Positions 51,292 through 60,511 are shown, counted from the stretch's first letter. The stretch is 64,000 nt of DNA from Leisingera methylohalidivorans DSM 14336 (GCF_000511355.1 NC_023135.1:770371-834370); one strand, 5' to 3'. Notes: generated from the sequence alone by a model not told the origin. Program-made: numbers and translations.

Positions 51292-52869
51292 TTATGCCGC
51301 GAGCTGTGCGGCTTTTCCCTGAATATAGGCATCCACCTCTGCGCGCTGGGCGTCATCCAGCCGCAGCCCCAGCTTGGTGCGCCGCCACAGATAGTCGTCG
51401 CCTGCGCGCACCCATTCGCGGGCAATTGCCCAGTCCAGCTCCCGCGCGGTGACGGTGGCGCCGAAGTCCTGACCCAGATCCTCGGCAGTTTTGGCGTCGC
51501 CAAGAATGTTCCATGCCTCGGTCCCGTAAGCGCGGATCAGCCGTCCCGCCCAATAGGGCGGCAGGAAGGGGTATTCCGCCGCCAGTTTCGACGTCAGTTT
51601 CTCCACGTCCGCCACCGCAAAATCACCGCCGGGCAGGGCCACGCCTGCGGTCCAGTCAGAGGGCAATTGCGGGAACACCTCGCCGATTTTCGCCAAAGCG
51701 GCCTCGGCCAGTTTGCGGTAAGTGGTGATCTTGCCGCCAAAGACATTGAGCAGCGGCGCCTGCGCCTGATCCAGCGTCAGCACATATTCGCGGGTGGCCG
51801 CAGTGGCGGAGCTGGCGCCGTCGTCATAGAGCGGCCGGACGCCGGAATAGGTCCAGACCACGTCTTTGCGGCTTAGCGGCTGCTTGAAGTATTGCGAGGC
51901 GAAATCAGCCAGATAGTCCTGCTCCGCTTCGGTGCAGACGGGCGTGGTATCCGGGTCGGGGTGGTCGGCATCGGTGGTGCCGATCAGGGTGAAATCCTGT
52001 TCATAGGGGATGGCAAAGATGATCCGCCCATCACCGCCCTGGAAGAAATAGCAGCGGCCGTGGTCGAACAGTTTCGGCACCACGATATGGCTGCCGCGCA
52101 CCAGGCGGACGTTTTCGCGGCTGCTCAGGCCCAGCTTCTGGTGCAGCACATCGGCGACCCAGGGGCCGCCCGCGTTGACCAGCATCCTGGCGCGGTGTTC
52201 CTGCTCGGCGCCGGTGGCGTGGTTCTTGGTCCGGATCACCCAGTGGCCGGCGTGGCGTTCGGCTGAAGTGACCTCGGTCCGGGTCAGGATGCCGGCGCCG
52301 CGCGCCTGCGCATCGCGGGCGTTCAGCACCACCAGCCGGGCGTCTTCGATCCAGCAGTCGGAATATTCAAAGGCGGTCTGAAACTTGTCTTTCAGCGGCC
52401 CGCCTGCGGGGTCGCGGGACAGGTCCAGCTTGGCGGTGCCGGGCAGGATGCCGCGCTTGCCCAGGGAATCGTAGAGAAACAGCCCCAGCCGGATCAGCCA
52501 GGCCGGACGGCGGCCCTTCATCCAGGGCATGAAGGTTGTCAGCAGTTTCGACGTTGGCGTTTCGCTGTCAAAGCGCATGTCCTTGTGAAACGGCAGCACA
52601 AAGCGCATCGGCCAGGAGATATGCGGCATTGCGCTGAGCAGCACCTCGCGCTCGATCAGCGCCTCGCGGACCAGGCGGAACTCGAAATATTCCAGATAAC
52701 GCAGGCCGCCGTGGAACAGTTTGGTCGAGGCCGAAGAGGTGGCGGAGGCCAGGTCGTTCATTTCGGCCAATGTGACCGACAATCCGCGGCCGGCGGCGTC
52801 GCGGGCGATGCCGCAGCCGTTGATGCCGCCGCCGATGATGAAAAGGTCAGTGACAGGCGTATCAGTCAT
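51292..52869 (-). CDS. glpD: Glycerol-3-phosphate dehydrogenase (FAD, aerobic)
   Basis: This 525-aa membrane-associated flavoenzyme oxidises glycerol 3-phosphate to dihydroxyacetone phosphate and feeds electrons to quinone. LFIIGGGINGCGIARDAAGR is the FAD dinucleotide loop; SSASTKLFHGGLRYLEYFEF is the conserved substrate-side segment; VNAGGPWVADVL, TLIGTTDADH and GGKITTYRKLAEAAL are typical of GlpD. The ATG at 52869 overlaps the stop of the DeoR regulator by 8 bp. Confidence 0.94.
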   Translation of the reverse strand: MTDTPVTDLFIIGGGINGCGIARDAAGRGLSVTLAEMNDLASATSSASTKLFHGGLRYLEYFEFRLVREALIEREVLLSAMPHISWPMRFVLPFHKDMRFDSETPTSKLLTTFMPWMKGRRPAWLIRLGLFLYDSLGKRGILPGTAKLDLSRDPAGGPLKDKFQTAFEYSDCWIEDARLVVLNARDAQARGAGILTRTEVTSAERHAGHWVIRTKNHATGAEQEHRARMLVNAGGPWVADVLHQKLGLSSRENVRLVRGSHIVVPKLFDHGRCYFFQGGDGRIIFAIPYEQDFTLIGTTDADHPDPDTTPVCTEAEQDYLADFASQYFKQPLSRKDVVWTYSGVRPLYDDGASSATAATREYVLTLDQAQAPLLNVFGGKITTYRKLAEAALAKIGEVFPQLPSDWTAGVALPGGDFAVADVEKLTSKLAAEYPFLPPYWAGRLIRAYGTEAWNILGDAKTAEDLGQDFGATVTARELDWAIAREWVRAGDDYLWRRTKLGLRLDDAQRAEVDAYIQGKAAQLAA

Positions 52870-53647
52870 TTTCGCTGCTTTCGTTTTGTCCGGCGGTGAG
52901 GATACGGGTGCCTGCGGCCTGCGCGGCCTCGGCAAATTCTTCCGGCACCGGGCGGTCGGTGATCACCACGTCCAGCTCTGCCACATTGCAGATCCGCACC
53001 GGGGCGGAGCGGGCGAACTTGCTGCCGTCGCAGACCAGAACCCGCTGGCGGGCGTTTTTCAGAATCGCGCGGGCGACCGAAACCTCGCGGGCGTCGTGGT
53101 CCATCACGGCGCCGTCTGGGTCCAGCGCCGAAGCGCCGATGACGGCGAAATCGACCTTGTAGCGGGACAGGAATTCAACCGCGTCCTCGCCCACAATGGC
53201 GCCGTCGCTTTGCCGCACAGTGCCGCCGGCCAGGATCAATTCCTTGGCCTGACCGCCCATCATAAGGTTGATAATATTGATATTGTTGGAGACAACGGTC
53301 AGGCCTCTGTGGCCGGACAGCGCCCGCGCCACCTGCTCGGTGGAGGTGCCGATGTTGAGCGTGAGCGAACAATTGTCGGGGATCAGCTCAGCCGCCAGTG
53401 CCGCCATCGCCAGCTTGTTGCCCGCGTTCAGCTTGCGCCGGTCCTCATAGCCCTGGCTGGCAGCGGAGCTTACCCGGACAGCGCCGCCGTGCACTCGGGA
53501 CAGGGCGCCGCGCGCAGACAGGTCGCGCAGGTCGGCCCGCACCGTCTGCAACGACACGCCAAAGCGCTGGGACAGGCCGTCAACCTCCACCCGGTCCTGC
53601 TGGTTCAGCAGGGCGATGATTTCGTTTTGACGGCTGGCGGCATCCAT
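52862..53647 (-). CDS. glpR: DeoR/GlpR family transcriptional regulator
   Basis: This 261-aa repressor has an N-terminal DeoR HTH (RQNEIIALLNQQDRVEVDGL, LQTVRADLRDLSARGALSRV) followed by a phosphosugar-binding DeoRC domain (LTLNIGTSTEQVARALSGHR, LVCDGSKFA). It overlaps glpD, so it most likely controls glycerol 3-phosphate use. A likely operator lies at 53657-53680. The start is supported by GAAAGGAAAG. Confidence 0.88.
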   Translation of the reverse strand: MDAASRQNEIIALLNQQDRVEVDGLSQRFGVSLQTVRADLRDLSARGALSRVHGGAVRVSSAASQGYEDRRKLNAGNKLAMAALAAELIPDNCSLTLNIGTSTEQVARALSGHRGLTVVSNNINIINLMMGGQAKELILAGGTVRQSDGAIVGEDAVEFLSRYKVDFAVIGASALDPDGAVMDHDAREVSVARAILKNARQRVLVCDGSKFARSAPVRICNVAELDVVITDRPVPEEFAEAAQAAGTRILTAGQNESSEND

Positions 53648-53656
53648 ACGCTTTCC

Positions 53657-53680
53657 TTTCGCTGCGGATCTTTAGCGAAA
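53657..53680. promoter_or_regulatory. Candidate autoregulatory operator of the DeoR-type regulator
   Basis: TTTCGCT (53657-53663) and AGCGAAA (53674-53680) are 7-bp inverted arms separated by 10 bp, lying immediately upstream of glpR and overlapping its ribosome-binding region. Further TTTCG repeats lie at 53705 and 53733. DeoR-family proteins often bind such TTTCG-type repeats. Confidence 0.45.
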
Positions 53681-53739
53681 CGCGCGCGGAATGTCACCCA
53701 TTGTTTTCGTATTGGCTTCTCGGGCCGTCAAAACGAAAG

Positions 53740-53761
53740 GGCGCGCCGGAGGCGGCGCGCC
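53740..53761 (-). terminator. Terminator of the iron/heme operon
   Basis: GGCGCGCC occurs at 53740-53747 and 53754-53761; being self-complementary, the two form an 8-bp stem. On the minus strand CTTTCGTTTT follows. It lies just past the DUF1513 stop. Confidence 0.6.
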
Positions 53762-53786
53762 TAGACACGGGTCCGTTCCTGCCGAA

Positions 53787-54866
53787 TTAGACCAGCGGGA
53801 TCAGGTGATTGTCCCAGGCCAGGTCCGACCGGTGCAACCGGCGCATGCCGGATGCGGAAATCCCGAAGAACTGCCCGGTTCCGGTGCTGGCGGTGAAGCC
53901 CGCCCTGGACATTGCCAGGCCGCAAACATCCGTCATCCGGTGTTCCTGCAGCAGAACTCCGGTCCCGGTATCCATCACCTGCAGCACCCCGCCGCGCGGA
54001 GAGGTGACACCGATCTTCGATCCGTCCGCTAAGAAAGCCACTGAACCGCCATAGCTCTTGAGGTTCAGCACCCTCGGGTCGCCATCGGCCATCAAGCGGG
54101 GCGGATTGCCGGGCTTGTGCAGCCCCGCGACGGGCAGGATTTCGCCCGGATCCCCCTGCCATTGCATGGCAAAACCAACGGTGCCGTCGGTGCGCATGGC
54201 GAGGTGGCGGATCGAATTCAGATGCAGCACGCGCGGCAGTTCCATCTGGTCCTGCAGGGTGCCGTCAAAGCCCAAGTAGCTGAGATTCGGGCGCATGTCC
54301 GGAAGGTTCAGCTTGGCGCGGCCGCTGCCGGGGTGGGTTTCAATACCGCCGTTGGCGATGACCAGCCCCGGCGCGTCCCGGCGCAGCAGCATGTCGTGCG
54401 GACCAATGCCGCCGGAAGCGAAGGCGCCGATGCGCTTGTATCCGTCCGCGGCATCCCAGACCCCGATGATGCCGCGGGCGTTTTCATAGTCGTTCTCGGT
54501 CGTGAACAGGCGGGCGCCGTCGGGGGAGAAGGTGCCGTGGCCATAGAAATGCCGGCCCGCCGGCGGTTCCAGCCGGGCGATGGCGGCGCCCGTGCGGCAG
54601 TCGATCACATCGGCAAAGCGGCCCGGACGGCGGGCAAAGGCAACCGCCTCGGGGCGGGTGGGATGCGCCGCTGCGGCGTGGCCGCGGCCGGGCAGCGGAT
54701 GGCGGAACAGGATTTCGCCGTCTTCTGTGAGGCCCGCAAGCAGGAAGGCGCCGCTGGCGTCCTTGCCGGCAGACAGGAAGGCGGGGCTGCCGGCGCTGGC
54801 CCAACTGGCCTGCGGGGCAAGGCCTGTGGCCAGAAGGCCGGCCAAAAAGCCGCGGCGGGACGCCAT
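53787..54866 (-). CDS. DUF1513 family protein (imelysin-cluster beta-propeller)
   Basis: This 359-aa protein has a twin-arginine-type signal (MASRRGFLAGLLATGLAPQA), so it is probably exported folded. The body carries repeats of the DUF1513 propeller type: HFYGHGTFSPDGARLFTTEN, GPHDMLLRRDAPGLVIANGG and LRHLA-like HLAMRTDGTVGFAMQWQG. It is last in the iron operon and follows the imelysin gene with a 1-bp gap. This combination (imelysin, DUF1111 c-type cytochrome, DUF1513) is recurrent in proteobacterial iron-uptake loci; its biochemical role is unclear. Confidence 0.85.
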   Translation of the reverse strand: MASRRGFLAGLLATGLAPQASWASAGSPAFLSAGKDASGAFLLAGLTEDGEILFRHPLPGRGHAAAAHPTRPEAVAFARRPGRFADVIDCRTGAAIARLEPPAGRHFYGHGTFSPDGARLFTTENDYENARGIIGVWDAADGYKRIGAFASGGIGPHDMLLRRDAPGLVIANGGIETHPGSGRAKLNLPDMRPNLSYLGFDGTLQDQMELPRVLHLNSIRHLAMRTDGTVGFAMQWQGDPGEILPVAGLHKPGNPPRLMADGDPRVLNLKSYGGSVAFLADGSKIGVTSPRGGVLQVMDTGTGVLLQEHRMTDVCGLAMSRAGFTASTGTGQFFGISASGMRRLHRSDLAWDNHLIPLV

Positions 54867-54867
54867 A

Positions 54868-55863
54868 TCAATCGCCGTCCAGGGAATTGAAGCCTGCCTC
54901 AACACCCAGGGCCGGGCCCAGTTCCCCGGCCACCAGCGCGCGCAGGTCCTTGATCTCCTGCTGCAGGGATTCGATGCGGAAGCGGCCGGCGGGATCGGCC
55001 GCGCCGGCAAAGACGGGGTCGTCGAGGGTCTCGGCCGTTTTGCGGGCTTTGGAAAAACCAGCGGTGATTTTGGTTTGAAGGTCCGCATGGGGGCCCGCCA
55101 GAGCCAGCGCCAGCGGTTCCAGCGCGTTCAGGGACAGCAGCACATGGCGCAGGCTGCGGCCGGAGCGGCGGGCCTCGGCGCGGGCCGGGCGGGGCCTGTC
55201 ATATGTCCCCAGCGGACGCCCCAGGCGCATGTCGTCCAGCACCTGCAGGCCGGTCGAGAGGACTTTGAGCAATTGCTGGGTGATTTCATTTTCGCTTTGA
55301 TAGCGGCCGGCGGGGCGGCGCATTTCTGCGGCGTAGTTTTCAGTCCAGTCCCGGCTGATTGCGGCGGAGGTGGCGGCAATGTCTGCGCTGATGGCGCGGG
55401 TCAGGGCACAGCGGTAGCCTGCGCTGCCGGTGCTGGAAAGCTGCGGATCATACAGCAGGTATTCCAGAGCATAAAAGCCGCGGGCGGCGATGGAGTGGCT
55501 GGCGAATTGCGCCGGGTCCGAGATGCCGGGGTCTTCGCTGCGGATCAGACTGGCAAGCGCCTTGGGCGTTTTGCTGCGGCTGTCGGGCCAGAAGGCCAGC
55601 GCGAAGGCGCGGCTGTCTGTTTCCGTCGGCCCGAAACGGTAGGGGCTGGCGGCGATCCAGGCGTCGAAGGCGGCGCCGTAGGCTGCGCGCAGGGATCCGG
55701 ACTGCGGGTTGCAATCCGCCTTTGCCGTCTCCGCCAGTGCCTGCGCCTCCTCTGCAAGCGTCTGGAAGGCCGGGAGGATCAGCTGATCGGTGATGGCGCT
55801 GGACAGGTCTGAGGCCGCGGCGGGGGCTGCAGCCACGGCAAGAGCGAAAGCAAGGGCGCGCAT
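54868..55863 (-). CDS. Imelysin family protein (second copy)
   Basis: This 331-aa exported protein has a signal peptide ([19 protein letters not shown]). The imelysin fold is seen in AFQTLAEEAQALAETAKADC, FDAWIAASPYRFGPTE, SIAARGFYALEYLLYD (here ARGFYALEYLLYD replaces the usual GxHAIEFLLWG) and the helical C-terminus. Imelysins bind iron or a chelate at the cell surface or periplasm. The altered GxHxxE motif (F for H) may mean a changed metal site. Overlaps the DUF1111 gene stop by 1 bp. Confidence 0.83.
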   Translation of the reverse strand: MRALAFALAVAAAPAAASDLSSAITDQLILPAFQTLAEEAQALAETAKADCNPQSGSLRAAYGAAFDAWIAASPYRFGPTETDSRAFALAFWPDSRSKTPKALASLIRSEDPGISDPAQFASHSIAARGFYALEYLLYDPQLSSTGSAGYRCALTRAISADIAATSAAISRDWTENYAAEMRRPAGRYQSENEITQQLLKVLSTGLQVLDDMRLGRPLGTYDRPRPARAEARRSGRSLRHVLLSLNALEPLALALAGPHADLQTKITAGFSKARKTAETLDDPVFAGAADPAGRFRIESLQQEIKDLRALVAGELGPALGVEAGFNSLDGD

Positions 55864-57425
55864 CAGAGGCTCTCCAGGAATGAGATCAGGGCAGCACGGT
55901 CTTCCGGCGGCAGCTCCACCACCCGGGTTTTGGCTGCTTCCGCCTCGCCGCCGTGCCACAGAACCGCCTCCAGCAGGGTGCGGGCGCGGCCGTCGTGCAA
56001 AAAGGTGGCGCGGGGCGAGACTTGCTGCGTCAGGCCAATCCCCCAGAGCGGCGCGGTGCGCCATTCGCGGCCCGTGGCGCGGGCCTCTGGGCGGTGGTCG
56101 GCAAGGCCTTCGCCCATGTCATGCAGCAAGAGGTCGGAGTAGGGCCAGATCAGCTGGAAGCTTTGCTCGGGGCGGCCGGCCAGCCGGTGGGTCACATATT
56201 TCGGGACGTGGCAGGCGGCGCAGCCGCTGTCATAGAACAGCTGCTTGCCGCGCAGCACATTCGGGTCATCCGCGTTCCGGCGGGCGGGCACGCCCAGGTT
56301 GCGGCTGTAGAAGGCGACCAGATCCATGTTGGGCTGGTCGATCTCGGTTTCACGGGAATCACCGCCGCCGTGCGGGGCAGACTGGCAGGCGGTCTGCAGG
56401 CCGGTGCATTCGCCGGCGTGGGCTGGGAACAGCGGGGTGGAAATGCCGATATCGCCGGCGAAGGCGCCGGCGGATTGTTCGTGCACTGTCGGCATCCCGG
56501 CTTTCAGGCCGAAGCGGCCCAGCATGATCCGGTTGAATTCGCGCGACCAGACAAGGTTGGCACGGCCTGAGATGCCGTCGCCATCCGCGTCCTCCTCATC
56601 CGCGTGGGCGAGGATGTCGGCGGCGGGGACGGCCTCCAGCAATCCCAGCCCGATCATCGGCGGCGCGACCCGGGGGGAGAGCATGGCGCCCTTGGCAAGC
56701 GGGCCGTAGCCGAGGTTTGCAGCGGTGTAGCCGGGGCGGCGCAAAGTTGCTGTTTCGCCGCCGTTCAGGGCGACTTCGAAGTCCTCGTACGCGACCTGCA
56801 GCTTGTATTCCGGCGCGATGCCGGGGGCGGAGAAATCCTGCAGCTGGCTGCCGTAGTTCGGATCGGGCGCGGTGCCGATGTAGTCATGAACCGCCCGCAG
56901 CTCTGGCGGCACGGGGCCGGGGATCGAGACGCGCAGGAACATGGTGGCGGACGCATAGTCCGGCTGCTCTGGCACATGGCCGCGGCCGTCCTTCAGGTGG
57001 CAGCGCTGGCAGGACCGGGCGTTATAGAGCGGGCCGAGACCGTCAGAGGCCAAGGTGGAAGCAGGCGAAAACACCCAGATCTTCTTGAACAGGCCATTAC
57101 CCAGTTTGAATTCCAGCTCCTGCTCGAAACTGAGGTTGGCGGAATGCTGCGAGAACGCTTCGTCATCCGGCCGCGCACGCACGGTGGCAGCACCGGCGGG
57201 CAGGTCTTCGAACCGTTCGGGTGCAGAGAAATCCGCGGCGGGCGCGGTCACGGCCTCTATCCGGGTGCGTTCGGCGTCGGTGCGGGGAAGGGGGGAGAGG
57301 TGCGGCTCGGCCTGGTACTGGCTGGCCAGGTCCAGCGCCGCAACGGGGGTGGCCGCCGCAAATGCGGCAGCCAGAGCCAGTTTAGTCTTCGATCTCGGCC
57401 ATCTTGGTGGCGTTGAGCTGGGCAT
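55863..57425 (-). CDS. Di-heme c-type oxidoreductase (DUF1111 family)
   Basis: This protein of about 520 aa has two CxxCH heme motifs: [20 protein letters not shown] near residue 145 and [13 protein letters not shown] near 405. DUF1111 proteins are periplasmic thiol-oxidoreductase or cytochrome peroxidase-like partners of imelysins and may change iron redox state during uptake. The signal region [18 protein letters not shown] is clear. The start is unsure: ATG 57425 overlaps bfr by 44 bp and lacks a strong ribosome-binding site; an ATG at 57470 is also in frame. Confidence 0.85.
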   Translation of the reverse strand: MPSSTPPRWPRSKTKLALAAAFAAATPVAALDLASQYQAEPHLSPLPRTDAERTRIEAVTAPAADFSAPERFEDLPAGAATVRARPDDEAFSQHSANLSFEQELEFKLGNGLFKKIWVFSPASTLASDGLGPLYNARSCQRCHLKDGRGHVPEQPDYASATMFLRVSIPGPVPPELRAVHDYIGTAPDPNYGSQLQDFSAPGIAPEYKLQVAYEDFEVALNGGETATLRRPGYTAANLGYGPLAKGAMLSPRVAPPMIGLGLLEAVPAADILAHADEEDADGDGISGRANLVWSREFNRIMLGRFGLKAGMPTVHEQSAGAFAGDIGISTPLFPAHAGECTGLQTACQSAPHGGGDSRETEIDQPNMDLVAFYSRNLGVPARRNADDPNVLRGKQLFYDSGCAACHVPKYVTHRLAGRPEQSFQLIWPYSDLLLHDMGEGLADHRPEARATGREWRTAPLWGIGLTQQVSPRATFLHDGRARTLLEAVLWHGGEAEAAKTRVVELPPEDRAALISFLESL

Positions 57426-57870
57426 AGTTTTCGGCACCGATCCGGTCGTGCAGTTCAAGCTGGGTTTCAAGGAAGTCGATATGGCCTTCTTCGTCCGCCA
57501 TCAGCTCTTCAAACAGCTTTTGCGTGACGTAGTCCCCCGCTTTGTTGCAGGCTTCGCGGGCTTCCTTGTAAAGCGCGCGGGCGTCCACTTCGGCGGCAAG
57601 GTCGCATTCGAGGGTTTCTTTCGGCGTCTGGCCGATCCGCAGCGGGTCAAGCTTCTGCAGGTTCGGGTGGCCGCCGAGGAACAGAATCCTTTCGATCAAT
57701 TTGTCCGCGTGCTGCATCTCCTCGATGCTTTCCTCGCGGCTTTTTTTGGCCATGCTGCCCAGGCCCCAATCGTCCTGCAGCCGGTAGTGGAGCCAATACT
57801 GGCTGACCGCGGTCAGCTCATGGCGCAGCGCTTTGTTGAGATAGTCGATGACCTTGGCGTCGCCCTTCAT
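57382..57870 (-). CDS. bfr: Bacterioferritin
   Basis: This 162-aa iron-storage protein assembles into a 24-mer shell. Ferroxidase ligands align with E. coli numbering: Glu18 ([10 protein letters not shown]), Glu51 and His54 (EEMQHADKL), with the heme ligand Met52. Later, [14 protein letters not shown] carries the remaining ligands. It overlaps bfd (upstream) and the DUF1111 gene (downstream), so translation is probably coupled. Confidence 0.96.
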   Translation of the reverse strand: MKGDAKVIDYLNKALRHELTAVSQYWLHYRLQDDWGLGSMAKKSREESIEEMQHADKLIERILFLGGHPNLQKLDPLRIGQTPKETLECDLAAEVDARALYKEAREACNKAGDYVTQKLFEELMADEEGHIDFLETQLELHDRIGAENYAQLNATKMAEIED

Positions 57871-58111
57871 TACTTTTCTCCCGAATTGATGCTGCGCGTA
57901 AATTTGTAAGCTGCGCAGGTACTTCCAGCTTACTGCTGGAACGCATCGTGTCGAGGAAAAGCGGCATGCAGCCGCCGCAATCGGCGGCTTTCCCCAAGGC
58001 GTGATAGATCTTGCCCGGAGTGATTATCGTTTCGGGATCGGCATTTCGCATCCAATTGATGGCGGCGCGGATGTCGTGGTCCGATATCTGTGTGCAGTGG
58101 CAAACGATCAT
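57818..58111 (-). CDS. bfd: Bacterioferritin-associated ferredoxin
   Basis: This 97-aa 2Fe-2S protein delivers electrons to bacterioferritin to release iron. Its four cysteines (Cys4, Cys6 in MIVCHC and Cys45, Cys48 in DCGGC) match the Bfd CxC...CxxC pattern. The first ~70 residues are the usual domain; the tail ([20 protein letters not shown]) is an extra extension that runs 53 bp into bfr. The in-frame ATG at 58243 would add unlikely sequence; 58111 gives the normal N-terminus. Confidence 0.9.
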   Translation of the reverse strand: MIVCHCTQISDHDIRAAINWMRNADPETIITPGKIYHALGKAADCGGCMPLFLDTMRSSSKLEVPAQLTNLRAASIREKSNEGRRQGHRLSQQSAAP

Positions 58112-58255
58112 GCGGTTCGCGTCCTTGCCCGGCGGCCTGAATGGCCAAGTGATTCCGTTGGGAAATATATCCGACAGATTTGCTGGGGTTTCAAGGGTTA
58201 TCCAGAGTAAAACACTTGGGATTGTGGCGTCAGGCAGCCTCACACCTGCAAGATG

Positions 58256-58276
58256 GGGCCGCAGAAACCGCGGCCC
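58256..58276 (-). terminator. Hairpin downstream of the first imelysin gene
   Basis: GGGCCGC and GCGGCCC form a 7-bp stem with a 7-nt loop, 24 bp past the stop. It may partially terminate ahead of bfd, which lies 189 bp further on. Confidence 0.45.
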
Positions 58277-58299
58277 GCCATTGCCAGGTACCGTGGTTC

Positions 58300-59568
58300 C
58301 TACTGGAAGACTGCAGAGGGGTTGTCGAGGCTGTCGGAGCCTTCGATGGCAACGCCGCCCAGATCCAGGGTGGTTACCACCCGCTCGATCGAGCGGGTCT
58401 GGTCGATCAGCCCGTTGACGCCGCCCATCACCAGCGCTTCGCCGGCATTGTTCCCTTGGGCCAGCATCTGGTCATAGGACAGGCCTGCTTCGGCGGCGGT
58501 CTTGATGCGGCCAAGTGCGCGCATGGTGGTGGACAGCTTGCTGCGCATCTCGGCGTCCAGACCGGCGTCCTTGGCGGCCACCAGGTCCGACAGCGACGCG
58601 CCGGAGACCAGGTCGCCGTTCACCCGGACATATTCGCCCAGATAGACGTTCTGCACACCGAGCCCGTCATAGTAGTGGCTGTTGTGGGTGTTGTCGGAGA
58701 AGCAATCATGCTCTTCCTCCGGGTCGTTCAGCATCAGGCCCAGGCGCATCCGCTCCCCCGCCTGTTCGCCATAAGACAGCGAGCCCATGCCGGTCAGCAT
58801 GGCGGTGATGCCGGCGTTTTCATCAGCCAGCAGCGCAGTGCGGGCGCCGCCCCCGGGCCCCCATTGCGCGGCGATCCACTCCAGGTCGGAGATCAGCAGC
58901 CCGGTCGCCGCCTGGAGGTATTCACCGCGGCGGCCGCAGTTGCCGTTGGTGCAGGCATCGCCTGCGGCATAGTCGGTCCAGGGGCGGTCGCCGGCGCCAT
59001 GTTCGGTGCCGTTCAGGTCCTGGCCCCAGAGCAGGAATTCGATGGCGTGGTAACCGGTGGCCACATTGGCCTCGACACCATCAGCCTCGTGCAGGGCGCC
59101 TTCCAGCAGTTCGGGGGTGATCTTGGCGGCGTCGACCGCCTTGCCCGACAGTTCAAAACCGGGGTTGGCGATCACGTTCAGCGCCGCCAGGGGGTTCTCG
59201 TCGGTCGGCCCGCCATAGGAGGCGTCCACGTAATCGATCAGGCCCTCGTCCAGCGGCCAGGCGTTCACCTTGCCTTCCCAGTCATCCACGATGGCATTGC
59301 CGAACCGGAACACTTCGGACTGCTGATAGGGCACCCGGGCGGCGATCCAGGCGGTGCGCGCAGCTTCCAGGTTTTCAGCCGACGGATCCGCAATCAGCAT
59401 ATCGACGGCGGCTTTCAGCACCTGCGCGGTGGCTAGGCTGTCCTGGTACTTGGCCTCGGCGATATTGGCGTAATTGGTCAGCACGTCTGTCTTGCCGGAG
59501 GCAGCGGCGGCGGTGGCGCCAAAGGCGAGACCGGCAAGGGCAGTGCCCGTGAGAAACAGGGATTTCAT
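58300..59568 (-). CDS. Imelysin family iron-regulated protein
   Basis: This 422-aa exported protein has a signal peptide (MKSLFLTGTALAGLAFGATA, cleavage in the Ala-rich stretch). The family motif ATGYHAIEFLLWGQDLNG (GxHxxE-type iron-site motif) and two helical-bundle halves are clear: DVLTNYANIAEAKYQDSLAT and the FDREQ-like C-terminal half. Cys-rich loop DACTNGNCGRRG. It is probably an IrpA/insulin-cleaving-metalloproteinase-type outer-membrane or periplasmic protein for iron uptake. 28 bp after the Cys-rich gene. Confidence 0.9.
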   Translation of the reverse strand: MKSLFLTGTALAGLAFGATAAAASGKTDVLTNYANIAEAKYQDSLATAQVLKAAVDMLIADPSAENLEAARTAWIAARVPYQQSEVFRFGNAIVDDWEGKVNAWPLDEGLIDYVDASYGGPTDENPLAALNVIANPGFELSGKAVDAAKITPELLEGALHEADGVEANVATGYHAIEFLLWGQDLNGTEHGAGDRPWTDYAAGDACTNGNCGRRGEYLQAATGLLISDLEWIAAQWGPGGGARTALLADENAGITAMLTGMGSLSYGEQAGERMRLGLMLNDPEEEHDCFSDNTHNSHYYDGLGVQNVYLGEYVRVNGDLVSGASLSDLVAAKDAGLDAEMRSKLSTTMRALGRIKTAAEAGLSYDQMLAQGNNAGEALVMGGVNGLIDQTRSIERVVTTLDLGGVAIEGSDSLDNPSAVFQ

Positions 59569-59596
59569 CAGCTAAGTCCTTAGGTCTGTGTTCAAT

Positions 59597-60076
59597 TCAG
59601 TGAAGCGTTGCGGTGTCGGGCCGGGCCGGTTGCAGCGGCGGGCGCGGCCCCATGACCTGTTGCATCAGCAAGCCGCAGTCCGACGCCAGCTGCGTCAGCT
59701 CGGAGGCTTTGCGCGGCGTCACAATCAGCGCGGCAAGGATCTGCGCATCGTCCTGCTGCCCCTCGGCCGCGGAGGCCAGCAGGTTGGCAAAGCAGTTTTC
59801 ATCCGCGCCCAGGCAGTTGCAGGCCATGCCGTGGCGCACCAGCGGGCGGCGGCCATGGGTGGCGCAGAAATTGCAAAGAGAGCCAAAGGCCTCAAACGCG
59901 GCCTCTGCCATTTCCGGTCCGAAGTTCACCTCGAAGTCCAGGCGCATCTGCTCGCGGGTCTCGGCGCCGGAAAACCAGTGCCGCAAGTAGATCACCGCGC
60001 CGGCTTCCAGCGGCGGCAGTTCGGAGAGGGTGCCGACGGTCACGCCGCCGCGGGGCGAGGAATGCGCAGTGCTCAT
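59597..60076 (-). CDS. Cys-rich conserved hypothetical protein (iron operon)
   Basis: This 159-aa protein has a Cys-rich central region SLCNFCATHGRRPLVRHGMA then CNCLGADENCFANLL (six Cys in ~33 residues), capable of holding a metal or Fe-S centre. GAVIYLRHWFSGAETREQMR lies near the N-terminus. No named family recognised. Placed between hemP (10-bp gap) and the imelysin gene, so likely iron- or heme-linked. Confidence 0.7.
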   Translation of the reverse strand: MSTAHSSPRGGVTVGTLSELPPLEAGAVIYLRHWFSGAETREQMRLDFEVNFGPEMAEAAFEAFGSLCNFCATHGRRPLVRHGMACNCLGADENCFANLLASAAEGQQDDAQILAALIVTPRKASELTQLASDCGLLMQQVMGPRPPLQPARPDTATLH

Positions 60077-60086
60077 GCCGGTCTGC

Positions 60087-60257
60087 TCACTTGGTCAGGA
60101 TCAGCTTGCCCGCGCGGGTGATGCGCAGCGAATAGATCTGCCCGTTCAGCAGAATGCGGGCCTGCGCACCGCCGCGGGTCAGATCCTCGGCGTGGTAGGT
60201 GGGGAAAACTTCGGTAGTTGCGGTGGTCGGCACCGGCTTGGAGGCAATCTGGTTCAT
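60087..60257 (-). CDS. hemP: Hemin uptake protein HemP
   Basis: This 56-aa HemP family protein has the conserved core GGAQARILLNGQIYSLRITR and TKAGKLILTK-like end (RAGKLILTK). HemP is linked to heme uptake regulation in alphaproteobacteria and rhizobia. First gene of the operon; the iron box at 60497-60511 lies about 240 bp upstream. Confidence 0.9.
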   Translation of the reverse strand: MNQIASKPVPTTATTEVFPTYHAEDLTRGGAQARILLNGQIYSLRITRAGKLILTK

Positions 60258-60496
60258 ATCTTTCGCCCATTGCTAAATTCCGCCCTGTCCAGAAGCCATT
60301 CCAGACAAAAACCGGACAGAGCGCCGGACGGCGCAAAGACCTGCGGCCAAAATTGGCGCATGTCCTCGGGCTCCAGCTCTTGGGTCTGCAGGCCGCGGGG
60401 GCGGCTGTCTCTGGTCGGCATGGGGGCGATCTCGGTTGATTACAGGTCGCTCGGGCTCGCCTGATCCGAGTCAGGCTGGCTGGAATGCCGTATTCC

Positions 60497-60511
60497 TGAT
60501 TTATTTAGTCA
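60497..60511. promoter_or_regulatory. Iron-responsive box (TGA-N9-TCA) upstream of hemP
   Basis: TGATTTATTTAGTCA matches the Iron-Rhodo-box/RirA consensus TGA-N9-TCA. A TTGACA (complement of 60516-60521) sits 4 bp further upstream on the minus strand. The position and the iron/heme gene content downstream support iron control of the operon. The repressor (RirA or Fur-type) is not in this window. Confidence 0.6.
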
